In this document: positions 5,382 through 11,007 of the stretch, piece after piece | How the letters are laid out: each line of letters begins with the position of its first letter | Numbering within the stretch: position 1 is the stretch's first letter | NCBI GenBank assembly: GCA_016928755.1 | Contig: JAFGKB010000260.1 | Location: 1 to 11,007 of the forward strand | DNA length: 11,007 nt | Reading direction: 5' to 3' | Origin: Anaerolineae bacterium | Lineage (GTDB): Bacteria > Chloroflexota > Anaerolineae > B4-G1 > SLSP01 | The notes under the pieces: model-generated | Database searches by the model: none | What the model saw: the letters and a program-made list of their open reading frames with translations, nothing else | Told to the model about the DNA's origin: nothing | Position numbers and translations under genes: made by a program

Positions 5382-8147
5382 TTAACTCGTTACAGGGATA
5401 GTAAAGCTAAAAGTACTCCCCTTATTTACTTCACTCTCAACCCATATCTGACCATTGTGTAACTCAATAATACTTTGCGTAATCACTAGACCTAGTCCGG
5501 TACCTTGGATATTGCGGACTATGGGGTTGTCGGAGCGGAAGTATTTGGTAAACAATCGCTCAAGTTCTGCTTCTGTCATACCTATCCCTGTATCCGCAAC
5601 ACTCCAACGTACAAATGGCCTATCACCCATTGTAACGGGCTTGACGTGTATCGTAATATTGCCTTTTTCGGGTGTGTATTTACTGGCATTACTTATCAGG
5701 TTGGTTAATACCTGGATTAAGCGACCCCGGTCCCCATAGACTGCCGGTAGTGGTGCTTTTATATCTACGTGTAGATTTTGTTCTTTGGCCACAATTTCTT
5801 GCTCAAAAGCTCTTACCGACTCACTTACAACTTCTTCGGGTTGCACGTCTCCCATCTCAAGTCGTAGCCGTCCGGATTCGATGCGTGAGACATCTAAGAG
5901 GTCGCTTACCAGGCGGTTCATACGTTCTACATTAGTACGGATAACCTGGAGGAATTGTTGTTGTTGTTCGTTAAGTGGCCCACCGATACCCTTTCTCAAT
6001 AAATCGGTGTAGCCCTTCATTGAGGTCATCGGTTGCTTTAGTTCATGGGAGACAAAGGAAATAAACTCCGTTTTAGCATTATTGGCATCCTGTACTTTTT
6101 GGAAAAGCCGCGCATTTTCAATCGCAATCGCTGCATGGTCGGCTAGTCGCACGACAGATTCTACACTTTCATTATTAAAACTAGCCTCAGCCTCTGACTC
6201 CAGGGCTATGACCCCAATCACATGATTCTCCCGTTTGATAGGGACTGTTAGTTGTAACTTCATACCCGGTACCAGGCCGATGTAGTTTGGATTATCAACC
6301 ACTGATTGTAATAAATCCATATTTTGGTTTCTCACAGCTTGTCCCACAAAACCTTTATCTAAGGGCCAGAGTTCTTCCTCTGAATAACGCTTAAAGATGT
6401 CTTCTGGATAACCATGATGTGCCAAGAGCCGCAGCCCTTGTGTGCCATCCTCTTCTTCTTGCAGCGCGGCAATTAGACCAATGGTCGCACCTGTGAGACG
6501 TATGGCCCAAGCGAGTGTCTGTCCCATGACTTCACGATAGTTTAGGGACGCGTTTAATTGGCGGTCGATGTGTTGCAGGGTGGTCAGTTCCTCAAGCCGG
6601 GCTTGCAATGCTTGATCGGTCATCGTGAACAAACGGGCATTTTCGATGGCTATGGCGGCTTGAGCACCAAATGCCATCAAAAGCTCTGTGTCTTCTTCTG
6701 TAAAGGGTAGATCGTTTTTGTGATTAAGAACTTCCAATACGCCAATTGTACGTCCCCTGGCATTTAGTGGGACTGCGATCAGCGAGCGGGTGATAAACTC
6801 TGAATCGCGGTCAAAGCTATTGTACCAGCGGGTATCATGGAGTGCATCGCTCACGATAATAGGACGGTTTTCGGCAAAGGCAACACCGGCTATCCCTTTT
6901 CCCGCCGGTACTTTTAGCCCGACCAACTGGTCCCCGGTTGGCCCACTTGAAATCTGGAAGATTAGATCACCGCTGTTATCATCCAAGAGTAGCAATGACC
7001 CGGCCTCTGAATCTAATAGTTTGGCAGCATGCTTTACAACTAGGTCTAAGACCTCGTTAATGTCCAAGCTTGAGGCTAATAATTTCCCAACTTCGTTAAG
7101 GGTTCCTAGCTGACGTGCTCTGGTTTCAAGACCTTCATAGAGTTGTAGCCGTTGCAAAATAGAAGCGGCCTGGGCGGCTGTGGTCGTGAAGAAATTCTGG
7201 TCTTCTTGATTGAAGACTAATCTTTCATCATCAGCGAAGGTAACCATAACGCCCATAATCTCGTCACCAGCAATTAGGGGCACTCCCATCCAAGCGTGCG
7301 GTTTAAGCATATCGCCTGTCTCTAATCCCCGACGCCGGCACTCTTCTACATAATCAGTTGTGCGTATAGCGTGTCCTGTTTTAACTAACGTGCTGGTAAG
7401 GGTCTGTTCCAGGCTTTCTTTCGCAGTTTTTTGGATTCTCTGCTCCCCTTTGACATAAAATGGATAAGTGAGCGTTTTGGTGTGGGGGTGGTAAAGTCCT
7501 AAATAGAAGTTCTGAAGTGGCATTACCCGTTTAATCTGGGTGTAGATAAGCTCCATAATATCATCAAGTGGCATGGTGAAGTTAACCGCTTGGGTTATCA
7601 GATATAGGGCTTCTAACTCCTTGACGCGCCGGTCCTGGTCTTCCACCATCACGGCCCGTTCTAACCCTACCGCGGCCGGTTGGGACATACATTGCAGGAT
7701 GTTTTGTTGGTAGTCTGTGAAGAACTCACTGTCTTGGGGTGGCCCCAATACAATCCATCCCCGTTTACCTAGAGGGATTACCAGGTTCCTTTTCTTCTCT
7801 AGCCACATCTTAGCCGTCTCGTGGGCGGCTTCAGGTATCTCTTCTAGCCAGAGTCTCTGGGGTATACCTACAGTCTGTGTACTCAGCCAATGGGCTAATG
7901 GGTCCTCACAAGACAAGAATTCATTGCTATCCAGGATTTGATACCCTTTGCGATGCGCTTTGTATAAGGCGACTTCTACTTGTTTAGGATGCAACAAGGC
8001 TTTGATTTCTTGTTGAAGCGAAGTTATAATAGCTTGGCACGAGTTGTTATTTGTGGCTATATTACCAACCCGTGCAAGGGCTTTACTAATCTGTTGGTGT
8101 GTCAAGCTGTTATTTTTGGCCTCTGTCTCTGGTTGCCGTGATTGCAT
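5382..8147 (-). CDS. Soluble multi-GAF sensor histidine kinase
   Basis: A 921-residue protein that autophosphorylates on histidine in response to a signal sensed by N-terminal GAF domains. Residues 1-170 look like a degenerate GAF-like region, followed by three clearer GAF domains at about 195-335, 360-505 and 535-680, the last two ending in the typical QAAIAIENARLF and HAAIAIENARLF helices. HisKA follows at about 690-757 with the phospho-acceptor His701 in SHELKQPMTSMKGY. The HATPase_c domain carries the N-box NLISNASKYTP (Asn820), G1 DTGIGM (852-857) and G2 GTGLGL (882-887). There are no membrane segments, so sensing is cytoplasmic. No response regulator gene lies nearby, making it an orphan kinase in this window. 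The frame stays open to a TTG at 8219, but I chose the ATG at 8147: it has a ribosome site, and a good promoter overlaps the TTG. All catalytic boxes are intact; ligand unknown. Confidence 0.93.
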   Translation of the reverse strand: MQSRQPETEAKNNSLTHQQISKALARVGNIATNNNSCQAIITSLQQEIKALLHPKQVEVALYKAHRKGYQILDSNEFLSCEDPLAHWLSTQTVGIPQRLWLEEIPEAAHETAKMWLEKKRNLVIPLGKRGWIVLGPPQDSEFFTDYQQNILQCMSQPAAVGLERAVMVEDQDRRVKELEALYLITQAVNFTMPLDDIMELIYTQIKRVMPLQNFYLGLYHPHTKTLTYPFYVKGEQRIQKTAKESLEQTLTSTLVKTGHAIRTTDYVEECRRRGLETGDMLKPHAWMGVPLIAGDEIMGVMVTFADDERLVFNQEDQNFFTTTAAQAASILQRLQLYEGLETRARQLGTLNEVGKLLASSLDINEVLDLVVKHAAKLLDSEAGSLLLLDDNSGDLIFQISSGPTGDQLVGLKVPAGKGIAGVAFAENRPIIVSDALHDTRWYNSFDRDSEFITRSLIAVPLNARGRTIGVLEVLNHKNDLPFTEEDTELLMAFGAQAAIAIENARLFTMTDQALQARLEELTTLQHIDRQLNASLNYREVMGQTLAWAIRLTGATIGLIAALQEEEDGTQGLRLLAHHGYPEDIFKRYSEEELWPLDKGFVGQAVRNQNMDLLQSVVDNPNYIGLVPGMKLQLTVPIKRENHVIGVIALESEAEASFNNESVESVVRLADHAAIAIENARLFQKVQDANNAKTEFISFVSHELKQPMTSMKGYTDLLRKGIGGPLNEQQQQFLQVIRTNVERMNRLVSDLLDVSRIESGRLRLEMGDVQPEEVVSESVRAFEQEIVAKEQNLHVDIKAPLPAVYGDRGRLIQVLTNLISNASKYTPEKGNITIHVKPVTMGDRPFVRWSVADTGIGMTEAELERLFTKYFRSDNPIVRNIQGTGLGLVITQSIIELHNGQIWVESEVNKGSTFSFTIPVTS

Positions 8148-8157
8148 AAAAACCCCA

Positions 8158-8164
8158 CTCCCTT
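8158..8164 (-). promoter_or_regulatory. Ribosome binding site that supports the ATG start of the kinase
   Basis: AGGGAG on the minus strand, about 10 nt before the ATG at 8147, followed by a G-rich and T-rich spacer. It favours this start over the in-frame TTG 72 nt further upstream. Confidence 0.55.
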
Positions 8165-8190
8165 TGGCTTCTGTGGATTTTGCTTTACCT

Positions 8191-8219
8191 ATTGTAGCAT
8201 GGTGATGCCGGGATGGCAA
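8191..8219 (-). promoter_or_regulatory. Proximal sigma-A-type promoter of the kinase gene
   Basis: On the minus strand TTGCCA (8219-8214), a 17-nt spacer, then TACAAT (8196-8191). Each box has five of six consensus bases with optimal spacing. Transcription would start near 8184, giving a 5' leader of about 37 nt to the ATG at 8147. Its -35 box contains the alternative TTG codon, so a transcript from here could not use that start. Confidence 0.6.
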
Positions 8220-8269
8220 CTAAGAATTTAGTACACTTGTCTATTGTAGAATTATCCACTTTTTCTTCT

Positions 8270-8291
8270 TACTTAAATGTGCTATTAAGTA
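8270..8291. repeat. Inverted repeat between the two kinase promoters
   Basis: Perfect 7-bp arms TACTTAA (8270-8276) and TTAAGTA (8285-8291) with an 8-bp spacer. The dyad lies just downstream of the distal promoter's expected start near 8299, where an operator could block transcription. It is AT-rich and could be chance; as an RNA hairpin it would be weak and lacks a T-run, so a terminator is unlikely. Confidence 0.35.
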
Positions 8292-8305
8292 CAATCTACT
8301 CCATT

Positions 8306-8333
8306 AGATTAAACGTATTTCTATAATTGTCAA
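8306..8333 (-). promoter_or_regulatory. Distal sigma-A-type promoter of the kinase gene
   Basis: A perfect TTGACA (8333-8328) on the minus strand, a 16-nt spacer and TAATCT (8311-8306). It begins 11 bp past the stop codon of the upstream membrane protein gene and would give a leader of about 150 nt. The -10 box is weaker than that of the proximal promoter. Confidence 0.5.
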
Positions 8334-8344
8334 TTACCCTTATT

Positions 8345-10957
8345 TTACTCGCCGGCGGTGAACGTTACCAGTGGTCCATCCATTGTTGGCAGCGGCGATA
8401 TCCGAAACCGTTCATAAACTGTAACCGAGATCGTATGTGGATGTTCCTCGATTTGAGTAAATGGATGAGGGTCCAGAATTTCGGCATTTTGAACAACCCA
8501 CTTTAAGGTGGGGATATCACTGAGTGCCGGCTGGTAATCGTGAACTCCTAGCCAACTCCCATCTTCTCTCAATAACCGTACACTAACAGCGTAATCTTCT
8601 GTTAAGGGACGGAGTGAATTCCATTTTAAATTCACCACTGTGTTTGTCCGGCGTTGTACAAGTTCACTCTCTACCAGCACCAACTCATCACCAAAAGGAA
8701 TATAACGCTCTTCAGGTTGGGGAATGGGGAAAGGAGCCGTTAGCAGGGATACCGGGGCACCATCTAATCTCGTCAGTGTGATTTCTGGCCGTGTATTTAT
8801 CGCAATGGGTAAGCGTATCGTTTGGCATTTACCGGGTTGCAAAGGATGTACCACTGCTTGGGTATCTCCGGATTTGATAATGAGACCCTTCCCCGGCCCG
8901 CACCAGTGGAGATATGCGATTGCACTTTCTCCATTGACATTGTAACTTATGCCTTTGAGTAAGGGGCCTTTCCCCAATACTATACCAGGATGTACATGTT
9001 GTGGTGGGAGGTTGGGAAAATCACAGGTTACAGGAAGATTGGGAAGCGTTGTTTCCCCTAAATTCTCAAAGTTTCCATCTTGTACGGTATAGACTCCCAC
9101 TGATGGCCTGACCACCGGATCGCAGCGGTCACCGGGGAGTTGGAAGGTTAAGGTTGTGAATTTAATCTCCCCATCTGCCGTCTCATTACCCAGATACTGA
9201 TCGCTCTGTGTTAATAACCCGCCGTTGCTATCCCATAGCCGGGCTGTGATAGATGGGGCCGGGTCTTGTGATCCGGTAGCCTGCCATACCAGGCGTAGCT
9301 CCACGGTGCTTCCCGGTTTTAGTAGTGCTACCGTATCTGAGGTCAGCGTTTGATGGTTGGTTACGAACTGATACCCTAGCAGCCGGATTATCCCTAGGTC
9401 TGCCTGGTAATGCTCAAAAGGTAATTCTGATGCTAATGTAGTTAAGGGCGTTTTGAAAAGACGGTATCCGCCACCTACCGGGGCAAATGTCCAGCCGGGC
9501 CAGTTGTAGAAATGGGTTGTGAGTACCGGCCTTCCACCGGCAGCCTCTACGTGCTCATACCATACCTGATCATAGTCTTTATTCTCTTGTGGGTATACAT
9601 AGAAAACTGTCACATCAGGTCGCCGGCCCTCTACTTGCTGGAGTACCCATAACGGCGTTGCCCAACGCCAATCCGCCAGTAGGAGGCTGTCGGGTGGCGC
9701 TGTTTCCAAGAGTGGGGCGACTCTATCCCGTACAGAAGTGTCTACCGATTGTACCAGGAAGTCAGGGCTGCGCAGGGGGAGCCGCACCAGTAGCAAAAGT
9801 ATGAACCCGGGGATAATAAACGGTGCAACGTATTTTCTTAAGTGCGTTGCACCTGAATATGTTGTTGTACCTGAGGGTGTTGTGTCTTTTAAAATAGTAG
9901 CTATGCACTGTGCCAGGTAGCTACTTCCTATTCCCAGGGCTATTGCGATGGGTGCATAGGCCGGCATTAAGTATTCTACAGTTTGTGGCGCACGATAGGT
10001 GATTGTGACAAAGGTGTGTATGCTCCAGGATATGAGCAGGGCTGTAGCCGGTTTAGGGGAGCGGCGGAGTGTCCATAACCAGCTTATGAACGTTGCCAAC
10101 AAGAGCCATACTGGGAATTGGAGTTTAAAGAGCGTGGGAATGAGAGGCAGTCGCAGTGCTAAATCCGCGGCGTTGGCAAAGGCAAACATATCACCGGTGA
10201 AGCCACGGGCCAGCACATGGTGCCAGAACCCATTCCAGGTGTTAAGCCCGCCGGGGTCCAGGGGAACATCTGCCATACTTCCCCGTATAGGAAGGTAGAG
10301 TTGTGGCAGAGTCCAAGTTAAAGCGCCTATTAAGATCGCCTTCCACCAGCGTTGCGGTTGTAACATAATACGTGGTGCAACGATAAGGACATAGATGCCC
10401 CAACCGATAGCCACAAATACCAAGGAAGGGTGGTGCCCCACACCAAGTCCGGCTATCAAAGCTAATTGTCGCAGCGCTTTGTCTTGAGATTCTGGGCGAT
10501 TCTCTCTAAACTGGCTTAGTGCCAGGTATCCCCATACGGTAAAGAGCAGGGTGGGCATACGGATATTGGCTGTAGTAGCCTGTGCCCAAAAGGTTGGTGC
10601 GGCACTTAATGCCAGTATACCTACTAAGCCCCCTATGTAAGCTGCATGATTGGGGGTGCCTATCCGTTGTGCCCAGGCTTTGATTGTCTCAAAGAGTAAT
10701 AGCAGGGTTGTGGCTGCCAGGGCTGCACTTAGCAAGTTGAGCCGGAATGCCAGGGAACCTACCATAACCAGTCTCACCCATAATGCGCCTATCAGAGTGT
10801 AAAGGGGATAGCCGGGAGGGTGCAGGACTGCCCACCGGGCCGCTGCCAATTGGAATTCACCGTTATCGGCAGGGAGGATGTCTTGCGCTGTGGTAGCCGC
10901 ATAGAGCATAAAGAAGGCTACCCATATGATAATGCGTAATTGGTTTTTGCGCTGCAT
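8345..10957 (-). CDS. DUF2723/TMEM260-like membrane protein, probable GT-C glycosyltransferase
   Basis: An 870-residue protein. The N-terminus matches the DUF2723 family: a first membrane segment (about 8-24), then a loop with the acidic motif ADNGEFQLAAARWAVLHPPG (30-49), in which Asp31 is the likely catalytic residue and HPPGYP (46-51) is a hallmark. GHHPS (174-178) is another family motif. Roughly ten membrane helices can be seen up to about residue 392. The remaining 480 residues are non-membrane, with two stretches that look like beta-sandwich modules (about 520-605 and 755-850; each with a WQA or KWN strand and an ARLWDSNG or VRLLREDG turn), presumably on the outer face. GT-C enzymes of this kind move a sugar from a polyprenyl-phosphate donor; the acceptor here is unknown. 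The ATG has only a weak ribosome site (AAGG). A promoter between its stop and the kinase gene suggests the two are separately transcribed. Confidence 0.82.
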   Translation of the reverse strand: MQRKNQLRIIIWVAFFMLYAATTAQDILPADNGEFQLAAARWAVLHPPGYPLYTLIGALWVRLVMVGSLAFRLNLLSAALAATTLLLLFETIKAWAQRIGTPNHAAYIGGLVGILALSAAPTFWAQATTANIRMPTLLFTVWGYLALSQFRENRPESQDKALRQLALIAGLGVGHHPSLVFVAIGWGIYVLIVAPRIMLQPQRWWKAILIGALTWTLPQLYLPIRGSMADVPLDPGGLNTWNGFWHHVLARGFTGDMFAFANAADLALRLPLIPTLFKLQFPVWLLLATFISWLWTLRRSPKPATALLISWSIHTFVTITYRAPQTVEYLMPAYAPIAIALGIGSSYLAQCIATILKDTTPSGTTTYSGATHLRKYVAPFIIPGFILLLLVRLPLRSPDFLVQSVDTSVRDRVAPLLETAPPDSLLLADWRWATPLWVLQQVEGRRPDVTVFYVYPQENKDYDQVWYEHVEAAGGRPVLTTHFYNWPGWTFAPVGGGYRLFKTPLTTLASELPFEHYQADLGIIRLLGYQFVTNHQTLTSDTVALLKPGSTVELRLVWQATGSQDPAPSITARLWDSNGGLLTQSDQYLGNETADGEIKFTTLTFQLPGDRCDPVVRPSVGVYTVQDGNFENLGETTLPNLPVTCDFPNLPPQHVHPGIVLGKGPLLKGISYNVNGESAIAYLHWCGPGKGLIIKSGDTQAVVHPLQPGKCQTIRLPIAINTRPEITLTRLDGAPVSLLTAPFPIPQPEERYIPFGDELVLVESELVQRRTNTVVNLKWNSLRPLTEDYAVSVRLLREDGSWLGVHDYQPALSDIPTLKWVVQNAEILDPHPFTQIEEHPHTISVTVYERFRISPLPTMDGPLVTFTAGE

Positions 10958-11007
10958 ATAAAAAGACCTTAGCTATACTTATGCGTGGGTTAGGCTACTA
11001 AGAAAGT
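10958..11007. other. Upstream edge of the window, no clear feature
   Basis: Fifty bases upstream of the membrane protein gene. A weak TATAGC-like -10 lies on the minus strand, but no convincing -35 box accompanies it. No gene can be supported. Confidence 0.3.

Noticed and set aside
8148..8219. Longer kinase reading frame beginning at a TTG at 8219 with 24 more residues
   Set aside because: The extra stretch has no recognisable domain and no ribosome site near the TTG, and it overlaps a good promoter (8191-8219); the ATG at 8147 is better supported.
10958..11007. Promoter for the membrane protein gene
   Set aside because: A TATAGC box is visible but the only candidate -35 (TTAGTA, 18-nt spacer) is poor and the sequence is cut at the window edge.

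Overview
The window is a stretch of bacterial chromosome in which every gene I can support lies on the minus strand, so gene order below runs from high to low coordinates. I infer a Chloroflexota-like (Chloroflexi) bacterium. The P-protein of the glycine cleavage system is split (GcvPA/GcvPB). There is a soluble histidine kinase with several GAF domains and a HELKQP-type H-box, and a DUF2723/TMEM260-like GT-C membrane protein with added beta-sandwich domains. Base composition is moderate, coding is dense and Shine-Dalgarno sites are strong. The phylum call rests on gene types only; no rRNA or other marker is present. I see no mobile element, CRISPR array, tRNA or rRNA.

Region A (8345-10957): a large polytopic membrane protein, probably a lipid-linked-sugar glycosyltransferase, with a long non-membrane C-terminal half. 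Region B (8148-8344): an intergenic stretch with two good sigma-A-like promoters and a 7-bp dyad, serving the next gene. Region C (5382-8147): a 921-residue cytoplasmic sensor kinase with no response regulator beside it. Region D (5071-5381): a 311-bp gap with a convincing extended -10 promoter and a leader of about 190 nt that can fold extensively, upstream of gcvH. Region E (1-5070): gcvH, gcvPA and gcvPB, then a COG0579/GlpA-like FAD oxidoreductase with a C-terminal BFD-type [2Fe-2S] domain, then the start of an HcnB/GlpB-like FAD/NAD(P) oxidoreductase that leaves the window. Gaps are short (36, 20, 50 and 1 nt), so these five genes look like one operon read from the promoter near 5283.

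GcvH, GcvPA and GcvPB together carry out the decarboxylation half of glycine cleavage: PLP-dependent removal of CO2 and transfer of the aminomethyl group to the lipoyl arm of H. The T-protein (gcvT) and the lipoamide dehydrogenase are not in the window. The two flavoproteins are the sort that usually form an electron-transfer complex oxidising glycerol-3-phosphate or an amine/2-hydroxyacid; their place behind the gcv genes suggests, but does not prove, a link to amino-acid or one-carbon metabolism.

The points most worth a second look are the unassigned structured gcvH leader, the coupling of gcv genes to a GlpA/HcnB-like flavoprotein pair, and the replacement of the fourth cluster-binding cysteine of the BFD domain by aspartate.
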